A program made the position numbers and the translations under genes. Under the pieces are notes generated by a model. It worked only from the letters and a program-made list of their open reading frames with translations, did no database searches and was not told the origin of the DNA. Of a stretch of 16,636 bases of DNA, positions 1 through 8,244 are shown piece by piece. Position 1 is the stretch's first letter; every line of letters starts with the position of its first letter. This stretch comes from an uncultured Ruminococcus sp. (GTDB taxonomy: Bacteria; Bacillota; Clostridia; Oscillospirales; Ruminococcaceae): assembly GCA_905199285.1 (NCBI GenBank), contig CAJKFZ010000031.1, positions 1 through 16,636 of the forward strand, given 5' to 3'.

Positions 1-217
1 TAATGGAATTGATTACTTTTTCTATTGTTTCTTCTTTAAGATGAAATTTTGTTCTGCTCAATACTTCTCTGTATTCTTCAATGATGTCAGCATGATATAA
101 AGGTATAATTTCTCCGTCAAGCATTTCTCTGAGTACAAGATATGGTGGCGATTGCGGATTCTTAGTTATAAGAGCTGAAACTATTACATTGGTATCAACT
201 ACGGCGTATATCTGCAT
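1..217 (-). CDS. PIN-domain toxin of a toxin-antitoxin pair (3' part beyond window)
   Basis: Reverse-complement translation from the ATG at 217-215 gives 72 residues and runs off the window edge. It begins MQIYAVVDTNVIVSALIT, the typical first strand of a PIN-domain ribonuclease. D8 fits the first metal-binding acidic residue and E47/E48 the second. The rest of the active site lies outside the window. PIN toxins of this family cleave RNA with Mg2+ and are neutralised by a small antitoxin. The gene begins 2 bases after the stop of the upstream RelB/DinJ-like antitoxin gene and has its own ribosome binding site (AGGAG, about 225-229), so the two are co-transcribed and translationally coupled. 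Family identity is from motif recognition. RNA cleavage is inferred. Confidence 0.85.
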   Translation of the reverse strand, partial: MQIYAVVDTNVIVSALITKNPQSPPYLVLREMLDGEIIPLYHADIIEEYREVLSRTKFHLKEETIEKVINSI

Positions 218-219
218 TT

Positions 220-516
220 TTATCTCCTGTTCTTTCTTGCTTCTGCAATTTCAGCATTGATTTCATCAAGTGTCATTTCAGGAACATCGGCAGCCTGTAG
301 TCTTAATTCGTCAAATGCTGCAAGTCCCTCTGCCCTTGTAACCTTAGTTTCAGGCAGAGTTGTTTCAAAAGGAATACCACGAACCATTTTGCTTCGTACC
401 ATAAACATTCTGAAAGCAGTAGGAAGATCCATGCCAAGAGCATTGTAGATTTCGCTTACTTCATTTTTTAATTCGCCATCAACACGAAACTGAACTAAAA
501 CCTGATTGTTAGCCAT
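220..516 (-). CDS. RelB/DinJ-family antitoxin
   Basis: A 98-residue protein. The N-terminus (residues about 5-50: VLVQFRVDGELKNEVSEIYN, then LGMDLPTAFRMFM) has the ribbon-helix-helix pattern of RelB/DinJ antitoxins, a DNA-contacting strand followed by two helices. The charged C-terminus (EINAEIAEARKNRR) is the likely toxin-binding tail. The ATG at 516-514 has a strong ribosome binding site, GGAGG on the minus strand at about 523-527. RelB proteins usually bind the promoter of their own operon; here a consensus promoter and a 7-bp inverted repeat sit directly upstream. The partner downstream is a PIN toxin rather than a RelE/YafQ toxin, a known but less common pairing. Confidence 0.85.
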   Translation of the reverse strand: MANNQVLVQFRVDGELKNEVSEIYNALGMDLPTAFRMFMVRSKMVRGIPFETTLPETKVTRAEGLAAFDELRLQAADVPEMTLDEINAEIAEARKNRR

Positions 517-540
517 AAAAGCACCTCCTAAATGTATGAA

Positions 541-565
541 AAGTGTATGTGTTTATCTTACACTT
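541..565. promoter_or_regulatory. Candidate operator, 7-bp inverted repeat
   Basis: AAGTGTA (541-547) and TACACTT (559-565) form a perfect inverted repeat with an 11-base gap. It lies over the predicted transcription start and leader of the antitoxin promoter, so a bound ribbon-helix-helix antitoxin would block it. Its role as an operator is inferred from position. It also lies between the divergent toxin-antitoxin and topB genes, so it could affect both. Confidence 0.55.
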
Positions 566-567
566 AT

Positions 568-596
568 ATTATATCATTATTTGAATGTAATGTCAA
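568..596 (-). promoter_or_regulatory. Consensus sigma-70 promoter of the toxin-antitoxin operon
   Basis: On the minus strand, TTGACA (596-591) is separated by exactly 17 bases from TATAAT (573-568), a perfect match to both hexamers and the ideal spacing. Transcription should begin near 561 and read into the antitoxin ATG at 516. No comparably good promoter is visible on the plus strand for topB. Confidence 0.85.
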
Positions 597-625
597 TATA
601 TACAAGATAGAAAGGATTGAAAATA

Positions 626-1129
626 ATGTCAATTTTAGTAATCGGCGAAAAGCCATCGGTCAGCAAAGAACTTGCAAAGGTTCTCGGAGCAAACAAGAAA
701 ATCAACGGATATATCGAAGGCAATGGATATATCGTTTCATGGTGTTTCGGACACTTAGTCGTTATGAAATATCCTAATGATTACTCGGAAAAATGGGCAG
801 ATAAGTGGTCATTTGAACAGCTTCCTATGATTCCGACAGAATGGAAATTCAGCATTGCAAAGAACATAAAGGCACAGTATGACATTCTGAAAGACCTTAT
901 GAACCGTTCAGATGTTACTAAAATTATCTGTGCAACAGACGCAGATCGTGAGGGCAAAGCTATTTTCCGTTATGTTTACAACATGATAAAGTGTCATAAG
1001 CCTGTGAAGCGTTTATGGGTTTCTTCCCTTGAAGAAAGTGCGATTAAGTCTGCTCTTGCAAGAATGAAGTCCGGTGAGGAATACAATAATCTGTTTCAGG
1101 CAGCGTTTTGCAGAGCAAATGCATACTGA
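626..1129 (+). pseudogene. topB: topB 5' fragment: Toprim domain up to the premature TGA
   Basis: This open segment encodes 167 residues ending FCRANAY before the TGA. It holds the whole Toprim metal-binding site (D105, D107, E109) but not the active-site tyrosine, so a terminated product would be inactive. The residue before the stop is Tyr (TAC), where I recall Asp in relatives (ADW), suggesting two neighbouring substitutions at one conserved spot. Confidence 0.85.
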
Positions 1130-2638
1130 CTTGTGGGTATGAACGGCTCCAGATTGTTTTCTGTTCGCTACAATTCACAGCTTAACACAGGCAGAGTTCA
1201 GACTCCGACACTTGCAATGATTGTCAAGCGTGACAATGATGTTGCCAATTTTGTAGAGCAGAAGTATTTCACAGTTGACCTCGATTGTGGTTTCAAGGCT
1301 GTTTCTGACAGAATTGATGATGAAAATACTGCAAACGCTCTTGTTTCTGCTTGTAATGGAAAAAATGCTATTGTAGCGGAAGTGAAAAAGGAAATCAAGT
1401 CTGTCGGCTCTCCAAAGCTCTTTGACCTCACATCTTTACAGCGTGAAGCCAATAAGAAATTCGGCTATACAGCACAGCAGACACTTGACTATATGCAGTC
1501 CCTTTATGAAGCAAAGCTCGTTACATATCCGAGAACAGACAGCCAGTATCTCACAACAGATATGCAGGATTCAACTCTTGCACTTATTCCAATGATTTCG
1601 GCAAAGTTTGGTTTCGGTGCTGTAGATTCTCCGAATATCTCAGCTTGTGTAAACAACAGTAAGGTCACAGGTCATCACGCAATTATTCCTACAGAAACAG
1701 TTTCGGGTGCTGATGTTAATACTTTACCTATGGGTGAACAGAATATTTTAAAGCTTGTGGCTTTAAGATTGCTCTGTGCTTCAAGTTCAGCATACAAGTA
1801 TGAGAGCGTGAAAATCAAGCTCATGTGTGATAGCACAGGATTTACAGCAACAGGAAAAACTGTTCTTGAAATGGGATGGAAGGCTCTTGACAGTAAGGTC
1901 GGAGAAGCAGAAAAAGAAACAGAAAATACGTTGCCATCTTTATCAGAGGGTATGAGCTTTACAGCAAATGCAAGTAAAAGTGAGCATTTTACTTCTCCTC
2001 CAAAGCCGTATACAGAAGATACGCTTTTATCAGCTATGGAACACGCAGGACTTGAGGACTTTGATGAAAACGCTGAAAAGAAAGGTCTTGGAACTCCTGC
2101 AACAAGAGCCGGAACGATTGAAAATCTTGTCAATCATGGATATATCGTTCGTGACGGCAAGAAGATTGTATCGACAGATAAGGGTAAGAAGCTGATTGCT
2201 GTAATTCCTGAAGAAATCAAGTCACCGATGCTTACAGCTGAATGGGAAAATCAGCTTTTACAGGTGGAGCGTGGTACGCTTTCGGCTGATACATTTATGA
2301 AAAGCATTGAAACATACATTGCTGACCTTTGCAGTAAGTACAGCAATATTGATGAAAAGATTACTTTCGGCAGTAAGTCTGAACCTATCGGCAAATGTCC
2401 GAAGTGTAATAGTGATGTTACAAAGGGTAAATTCGGATTTTACTGTTCAGCAAAATGTGGTATGAATGTTGCAAAGATATTTGGCAAGGAACTTTCAGAA
2501 AAGCAGATTACAGGACTTCTGAACGGTGAAAGTACATCATTTACAGCAAACGGCAAGAAAACTGTTGTTTTGCCTGAGTTTGTTCAGAATGATTATAACG
2601 GTAAAACCTATTACCAGTGGAAAACAGAAAGGAAGTAA
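1130..2638 (+). pseudogene. topB: topB 3' fragment: strand-passage core and zinc ribbon
   Basis: The same frame stays open directly after the TGA and begins LVGMNGSRLFSVRYN, a conserved topoisomerase III stretch, followed by LNTGRVQTPTLAMIV. Catalytic Y301 (codon 1526-1528) and a four-cysteine zinc ribbon near the end are intact. The only nearby restart is GTG 1133 with no evident ribosome binding site, so independent expression of this piece is doubtful. Confidence 0.85.
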
Positions 2639-2641
2639 GCT

Positions 2642-2986
2642 ATGACTCAGGAAATGAAGAATGACGTTGCTGAAATTCTCGGCATAAATGTCGGCAGTAT
2701 GGATAAGTTTCCAAAGGAAATCATTGATTTCATGCAGACTATTATGGAGAATTTTGATGCAGGGACAGATGATGAACGTAAGGTTCTCTATGATGACCTC
2801 AACAGCTACTGGATAAAGGGGACGGTGATTTTCGTACTTCCTGATGTGGCTAAGAATACGGGAATTCCATACAGTACACTTGAAACGCTCGGATTTGAAA
2901 CACAACAGGAAATCGTGTATGAATACATGGCTGACAGCAGTAATACTGAACAGATTTACGCTGCAACAAATAAGGCTCTTGCATAA
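2642..2986 (+). CDS. Hypothetical element protein, 114 aa
   Basis: I do not recognise the family. It is a soluble-looking, acidic protein with no membrane segment or signal peptide; the middle reads LNSYWIKGTVIFVLPDVAKN. It starts 3 bases after the topB stop with AAAGGA (2628-2633) at good spacing, and its TAA is followed immediately by the next gene's ATG, so it belongs to the operon. It has no lesion, unlike its long neighbours. Its position among topB, ssb and the helicase suggests a DNA-processing or regulatory accessory role, but nothing in the sequence shows this. Confidence 0.75.
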   Translation: MTQEMKNDVAEILGINVGSMDKFPKEIIDFMQTIMENFDAGTDDERKVLYDDLNSYWIKGTVIFVLPDVAKNTGIPYSTLETLGFETQQEIVYEYMADSSNTEQIYAATNKALA

Positions 2987-3154
2987 ATGGAGATTAAGGC
3001 TGTTTCCGTACTTGCTGAAATATCGGAGGAAAAGCTGAATGCTCTGCCTGATGATGTTAAGAAGCGCATCTGCGGAATGTACTCTATGGAATATGATTCT
3101 GAGAGCGATAATTCACAGCTTATCGCTTCAATAAAGGAAATGGTCAGCGTATGA
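2987..3154 (+). CDS. Small hypothetical protein, 55 aa
   Basis: The ATG directly abuts the previous gene's TAA (2984-2986), and the TGA overlaps the next gene's ATG in an ATGA junction (3151-3154). This tight coupling supports a real gene despite its size. The protein begins MEIKAVSVLAEISEEKLNAL and continues with DDVKKRICGMY; it is charged and probably helical. No family is recognised. A weak AAGG (about 2972-2975) may help, but translation probably depends on the upstream gene. Confidence 0.65.
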   Translation: MEIKAVSVLAEISEEKLNALPDDVKKRICGMYSMEYDSESDNSQLIASIKEMVSV

Positions 3155-3678
3155 GTGAGATTGTATCAACAGGCATTGACCTTATCCGAATAAAAAACAG
3201 AGTGCATAAGAGGATAAATACTGACAATGCCTTTAAAATCGTTCATGCTCTTGATAAGGCGAAAATTCCACATTTCGCAAAGTATAACGATACAGCTCTT
3301 TCCCTTACTTATGACGGAGATTATACAGATGCCGTCAATGAGATTGTAAACAAGGTATGTTCAGGTGATTTCGGTAAACTTATGCTCCAAATCAAAAATA
3401 AGAATAATAAAAAGGGTTATCAGATATTGATCCCTGAAATCGCTGAGATTCTTGAAACTTCAATCGGGACGATTAAAAGCCGTCCTGATGAACTGATAGA
3501 TTCACTTTGTATTGCATATGTAAAGCTGTGGCATTGTGACAGAAAGACTATATGAAATGAACTTAATGAGATTATTCGTGTGAATAATTTTGTCCCCGAA
3601 CAAGAGAAAAAATCAAGTAATTCTCAAATTTCTCTGTCAGAAATGATTCAGAGAAAACGTGATGAAAGGAGCTTATGA
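3151..3678 (+). pseudogene. Hypothetical repeat-module protein, split by TGA at 3553
   Basis: The open part to 3555 encodes 134 residues. The frame then stays open for 40 more codons (NELNEIIRVNNFVPEQEKKS onward) to a TGA at 3676-3678, which overlaps the next small gene in the usual operon manner. This makes the inner TGA at 3553-3555 look like a lesion (TGG or CGA to TGA) rather than the true end, though homology cannot be checked. Residues about 25-65 (VHALDKAKIPHFAKYND then TALSLTYDGDY) match the helix-strand-strand-helix pattern of modules in the coiled-coil gene and the giant gene downstream. The rest is basic (IKNKNNKKGYQ). No named family is recognised. A genuinely shorter 134-aa protein remains possible. 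Confidence 0.6.
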
Positions 3679-3680
3679 TT

Positions 3681-3764
3681 ATGAAGAAGTTTTTGGTAAT
3701 CGGTGGTGCAGTTGCTGTTATTGCTTCTGCTGTTGCAGTAATTATCTGTAAGAGAAACAAGTGA
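3681..3764 (+). CDS. Small single-pass membrane peptide, 27 aa
   Basis: MKKFLVIGGAVAVIASAVAV continues IICKRNK and stops: positive start, one hydrophobic helix of about 20 residues, positive end. Start 3681 is preferred because AAGGAG (3666-3671) lies 9 bases upstream; the in-frame ATG at 3675 is only 3 bases from it. The gene follows the previous stop directly and ends 10 bases before the next ATG. It could be a membrane anchor or partner peptide; function is unknown. The strong ribosome binding site is the best evidence that it is expressed. Confidence 0.6.
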   Translation: MKKFLVIGGAVAVIASAVAVIICKRNK

Positions 3765-3774
3765 GGTGTTAATT

Positions 3775-5409
3775 ATGCCGACACAGGAAAACGAAATAAA
3801 CAAAAACGAACAAATACAGCCTTCACAGGAAGAAGAACTGCGTAAAAATATCGCTAAAGCACAGGAAAACAGCGAACATAAATCGGAGAAACTTCTTCCG
3901 TTCCTGAATGCAAAGGCTGAATTTCATCAGAACAGAATTGATACCCTTGATGAAAAAATTGCTTCAAGGCAGAATAAAATCGCCAAGAATGAAGCTAAAA
4001 TCGAAAAGCTGTCAGCTACAGCTGATAAGCTTGAAGATAAAAACAGAATGTATAAGGCAACTATGAGCAATATTCCCGGAATGAAGCTGATAATTGCCAA
4101 GAATGAAAAGAAAATTCAGCAGATTCGTGATGAGAAAATCCCGAAGCGTGAGGCTAAGATTGAAAATCATAGGGACAGAATATCTCAGCTGACAGAAAAG
4201 CGTGATATTATCTGCCATAATCTGAACAGGGTTATTGCTCTCAATAATACAATCAAAAGCTTTTCACTCGGACTAAACAAGGAACGCAGAGAGGTATTTT
4301 CAGAAGTTCTTGACAGGCTGAATAAATCATCTGCTGATTGCCTTACTGATAAGAAAAATGCTCTTATTGCCGAAAAATCTGCACTTATGCAGCGGTATGA
4401 TGATCCGAATGCAAATGTTCTTGCAAAAATCGACTTGCAGAATGACATCACAAGCCTGAACAAGAGAATTTCTGCACTTGATGATAAAATTGAAAAACTT
4501 ACTAAGTCTGATTCTCTTACAAAACAGCCTGATATTGTGGTCGATAAGGTTATTCAGGAAACTGAAACCAAGGTTAATGATGCTGCACAGAAGGACAGCA
4601 TTTCTGTTCCTGATGTTTCAGACATGGTTTTGACTTCGGCAATGAAGTTAATGGAACAGGCACTTGAAAGCAATTATCTGAAAAATGCTGAAATGTCAAT
4701 GGAAGATGATTACAACATGATTGACGGAATCATCAACAACGGCAGTAAAGAGGAACTTGAGCAGAATAAAAATCAGCTTGAAACTGAATTTCAGAATATG
4801 CAGAAAATGATGGAAAGTCCGTTTGTCAGCGAAAATGTAAAGACTTCACTTAAAGCTGACGTTGACAGAATGCAGAATGAACTTGCTTCTGTAAATTCTG
4901 CACTCGCTGTATTTTTCGCACCTGTTGAAGAAACTGTTGAAAAAAAGCCTGAAATCAGTAATCAAACCGTCAGCAAAGATAATATTGTGAAAATCAATCC
5001 TGATTTTTATCAGACAATTGCATATGATGACAGACGAATTGAAACCATGAATAATGCACAGGCGGATAAAGTAATCAATATGCTTATTATGTTTTCGGCT
5101 GCAAAACGTGAAAATTCAACATCTATAACGGTTTACAAAACTGACCAGCGACTTTTCAAAGAGATGATTGATAAAGCTTATCAGGAAATGGAACAGGAAT
5201 CAAAAGCTGTATGGCATCAGCTTGGTTATGCGTTTGTTGAAGCATACGAAGAACGACAAATGCCTGATAACTCAGACAAAAAGCCTGTTACAAAAGCTAT
5301 TAACTCCGATTATTTCAAGTCACTCACAAAGGATAATCGCAGTATCAACGTAGAAACAGCGGAAATCGGAAAAGCTGTAATGGAGAAACTTGATGATATG
5401 GGCATTTAG
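3775..5409 (+). pseudogene. Coiled-coil gene, 5' fragment up to TAG
   Basis: This open segment encodes 544 residues: the entire coiled-coil region, the first C-terminal module and the first half of the second, ending MEKLDDMGI just before the TAG. If translated alone it would still make a long coiled-coil protein, so partial function cannot be ruled out. Confidence 0.75.
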
Positions 5410-5805
5410 TATTCTGCTGTTGAACGTAAAAACAATTCCATTGCAATAACGGTTTCAAAGGCAGATAAACAGGCTTACAAGGAAGTATCGGATAACGCAA
5501 AGGCTGAAAGAGCTGTAAAGTTTGTGAATCCTGACTTTTTCAAATCACTTCCAAGGGAAGAACGTGCTACACAGCGTATGCCGCAGGATAAGGCTGAAAT
5601 GAAAATGCAGGAGCTTGACAGCAAAGGTATTCCGTATTCAGCAGTATTAAACGGAGATAAATCTGCTGTTACAGTTGAAAAGAAAAATACACAGACTGTA
5701 TATATGAGCCGAAACGCTTTGAAGCGTGAAGCACAGAAGATACATAACAGGGATAAAAAGCAGAAAACTCAGGCTAAGAGCAAAAATCAAGGTCTTGAGC
5801 AGTAA
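5410..5805 (+). pseudogene. Coiled-coil gene, 3' fragment after TAG
   Basis: The same frame resumes at once with YSAVERKNNSIAITVSK, completing module 2, then the full module 3 (NPDFFKSLPREE to MSRNALKREAQK) and a basic tail ending at TAA 5803-5805. A GTG at 5524 could in theory restart translation, but no ribosome binding site is evident. The ssb gene begins 13 bases later. Confidence 0.75.
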
Positions 5806-5818
5806 CGGAGAAATTATG

Positions 5819-6271
5819 ATGAATACAGTATCACTTATGGGAAGAATCGCAAATAACTTGGAGCTTAAAACCTCCAAAAACGGAAAAACAATGATGACCT
5901 TTATCATTGTTGTTAATCGTACAAAGGAAGAAACAGATTTTATTCGCTGTAATGCTTGGGGCAAGACAGCAGAATTTATAAAGAACTACTTTTCAAAAGG
6001 CAGTATGATTGCTATTCTCGGCAACATTCATGCAGGAAACTACACCGACAACAGCGGAAACATACGTTACATTATGACTATTAATGCTGATAAGGTGTTT
6101 TTCACAGGAGAAAAGAATATGAAGCCACAGCAGAACATCTATCAGAATAACAATGGTTATGGCAATAACGGCTATCAGCAGAATTATGGCAATAATCAGA
6201 GAACAATAATTATTCTCAGAATAATTATCGTGGCGGAAACGGATACGGCAGCTATTAATGAGGTGAGATAA
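5819..6271 (+). CDS. ssb: Single-stranded DNA-binding protein, C-terminus frameshifted
   Basis: The OB fold fills residues about 1-105: MNTVSLMGRIANNLELK, then WGKTAEFIKNYFSKGS and INADKVFF, matching bacterial SSB. It would coat single-stranded DNA during transfer or replication of the element. Start 5819 has CGGAG (5806-5810) 8 bases away; ATG 5816 is an alternative. The tail is Asn/Gly/Tyr/Gln-rich. At CAGAG (6197-6201) an apparent 2-base AG duplication shifts the frame: the current product ends with a hydrophobic stretch (TIIILRIIIVAE) at 6271. Removing AG restores NNNYSQNNYRGGNGYGSY and a TAA at 6256-6258, 12 bases before the next ATG. The DNA-binding fold is intact, so some function may survive. 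No acidic DDDIPF-type tip is visible in either frame. Confidence 0.85.
   Translation: MNTVSLMGRIANNLELKTSKNGKTMMTFIIVVNRTKEETDFIRCNAWGKTAEFIKNYFSKGSMIAILGNIHAGNYTDNSGNIRYIMTINADKVFFTGEKNMKPQQNIYQNNNGYGNNGYQQNYGNNQRTIIILRIIIVAETDTAAINEVR
6206..6228. repeat. 23-base inverted repeat in the ssb tail
   Basis: ATAATTATTCT (6206-6216) and AGAATAATTAT (6218-6228) are perfect reverse complements around C6217. It lies within low-complexity codons for Asn, Tyr and Gln, so it may be a by-product of repeated codons. It begins 5 bases after the AG duplication that breaks the ssb frame. Confidence 0.7.
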
Positions 6272-8226
6272 TGGAAGTATACGGCAACAAAACGTGGAAC
6301 AATGCGACAGATAACAGAGAGAAAACGCTTGTTCCAATGGCAGAGGAAACATTCAGAAAAATACAGGAACAGCTTGAAAATTCAGGCATCAACTACTTTG
6401 CATACTCCAAAGACAGCAAGACTGTAATAGCTGTCAATGACAAGAACTTGGACTGGTTCAAGTCAATTGTCGGAAAAGATGCAGACAGAATGGAAACAAA
6501 AAAATCTGAGGTGGCATATACGCCTCCTCAGAAAAATATCATCGGCAATGCTGAATACAGATATATTCCCAACAAGGAGTATATTTCGCTTGACAGCGAT
6601 ACAGATCTTAAAATGGCTGAACTTATGGAGAAGCAGAATATTCAGTTTTCAGGAAGAATTTCTGCAAACGGCAAAGCTACAATTACAGTAAGTCACGCTG
6701 ACTTAGATAAAGTAAGAAATATTCAGAGTGATGTTATTTCTATGAGAAAACAGTTTGCAAGTGAAGAAAAGGCTGATGAAATTATCGGTAACAAGTCTTA
6801 TCGTGACATTCATAACAAGCACTATTTTCACGCAAAGCTGACACAGGCAGAATACAAGGAAATTCAGCCTGTTCTTGATGAAAACACGCAGTACAGCGGT
6901 CTGATTCGTGACGGAAAAATCATCTTTACAATTGAAAAAGATGAAGCACAGAATTTCTATATGGCATTGGAAGCTGCACAGAATGAGGTTGAAATCAGAA
7001 AGGAACTTGCTGAAAATGGTATTGACAGCAATAGAATTTCTGAACTGAAAGATATTATTCATCAGGTTGCAAGAGAAGATATGCACATGAACCTCGAAAC
7101 ATTCTTTGACGGCAGATATTCAGATGAGCAGTTTTCTGAAATGAAATCTCTTGCAGAAAAATATCTTTTACAGACACCGATTGAGAGATTGCAGGATGAT
7201 TCTGCACTTATTGAGATGTTGAATCTGAAAACAGCTTTTGATACAGACTTTGAAATGGAAGAATATTTCTCGCAGCACAGCTATTCTGACACACAGAAGG
7301 AGCTTATTTCCGATATGTTCCGTAACAACAGCTCCCGATTATTTATTGATGCACTTGATGAAACATTTTCTGTATCAGATATTCAGAAGTACAACGATTT
7401 GCTGAATAATACAGTAAATGGAAGTGATGTTACAGATTTTCTGAACAATCACAGAATGATGGCTTCTCTGCCTGTTGAGGACAGATATGCTGATGAAATA
7501 GAAGAAATGACAGCATTTCTTACAGCAAATGAACATATTCAGGAAACTGCAAGTCATACTGACTATGATGAATATATCAATGCTTTTGAGGAAGAATTTG
7601 TAAATCACGTTCTTATGTCCGATAACGAAAACTTCAAAAACAGCTTTTTTGACGAATACAGCGAATTTAAGGCTGATTTCACTAACAGCATTTTCGGTGA
7701 GCTGAAAGAAAAAATCTTTGATGAAACTGAAAAAGTGCCTGAAAAGGTTGAACTTACAGAGCTTGAACGGCTTTTCCTCAAGGGCGATATTGAGCCGTCA
7801 GTGGCAAAATCCGTTCTTGCGTTGGATGAAATTGAGGATTTAGGATATATTTTCTTTGAAGAGGGTTACATTGACAGATTTCCTCCGAGTGACATAGCTA
7901 TGTTCGGTAATGGTGTTGCCGAAAAGGACGTATGTGCCCTTGCTGACAGAATGCGTAACGGAGAGGATGTTCGTGCTGAACTTACAAGAGGATTGCTCGG
8001 CAATCAGCAGACTTTCACCACAAAACAGGACAACACTTTCCATGTAACTTACAACAAGGATGATATTACAGCAAATTTCGGAAACGCTGAAAAATCAATC
8101 AGTTATGAAGCGGTCGGTGATGCTTTCCTGAATTTGTTTGAGGGTGAATACAAGGAAATTATGGCATCTCGTGAAGCAGAGAAACAGGAGGAATTTTCCG
8201 CTTCTGTTGAAGATACTGTAAAGTAA
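6271..8226 (+). pseudogene. Giant gene segment 1: N-terminal modules and helical region
   Basis: Encodes 651 residues before TAA 8224-8226. Residues 1-90, about 91-170 and about 171-250 are three related units; units 2 and 3 both open with an IIGN-x2-YR-x-I-x-NK-x-Y pattern, and all have a helix, a short YFAYSK/FSGRIS/YSGLIR strand and a second strand (VIAV, ITVSH, FTIEK). Residues about 255-530 are acidic and mostly helical. The last 100 residues (YIFFEEGYIDRFPPSDIAMF to LLGNQQTF) form a small mixed domain. No enzyme motif is visible in this segment. It is the only part with an intact start and ribosome binding site, so it alone could be expressed normally. Confidence 0.8.
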
Positions 8227-8244
8227 GATTTTCTCACTTTCTAA

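Larger units (their letters stand above)
626..2638 (+). pseudogene. topB: DNA topoisomerase III, interrupted by an in-frame TGA
   Basis: Type IA topoisomerase of the kind carried on conjugative elements. It would pass one DNA strand through another using a transient 5'-phosphotyrosine link. Read through the TGA at 1127-1129, the frame encodes 670 residues, normal for the family. Order: Toprim domain (about residues 1-150; GEKPS near the start, D105-A-D107-R-E109-G metal site), core with the catalytic tyrosine Y301 in VTYPRTDS, and a C-terminal zinc ribbon (C591, C594, C607, C611). The ATG at 626 is chosen because AAAGGA (611-616) precedes it by 9 bases; an in-frame TTG at 617 is possible but less likely. 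Family members have Trp at the stop position (ADWLVGMN-type motif), so TGG to TGA is the likely change. This is the first gene of the operon. Confidence 0.9.
3775..5805 (+). pseudogene. Coiled-coil protein with C-terminal repeat modules, interrupted by TAG
   Basis: Read through TAG 5407-5409 (codon 545), the frame gives 676 residues. Start 3775 is chosen for GAGGTG (3763-3768) 6 bases upstream; GTG 3766 is less likely. Residues about 25-250 are highly charged, rich in Lys, Glu and Asn with long heptad-like stretches, and predicted coiled coil. The C-terminal third carries repeated units starting NPDFYQTI (about 408), NSDYFKSL (about 510) and NPDFFKSL (about 585), each leading to a GI-x-YSAV / ITVxK strand pair. 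The TAG falls inside unit 2 at the x of GI-x-YSAV, where unit 3 has Pro and the giant gene has Asn, so the protein clearly once ran through. CAG to TAG is the simplest change. The C-terminus is basic (KKQKTQAKSKNQGLEQ). No named family is recognised. It may be a structural or DNA-binding protein of the element. Confidence 0.75.

Noticed and set aside
938..958. Lys after the REG of the topB metal site as a damaging change
   Set aside because: That position varies in topoisomerase III (Gln in E. coli as I recall); the metal-binding D105, D107 and E109 are intact.
2537..2905. Minus-strand open frame opposite topB end and the 114-aa gene
   Set aside because: It is antisense to two well-supported genes, has no family motif, and has no convincing ribosome binding site.
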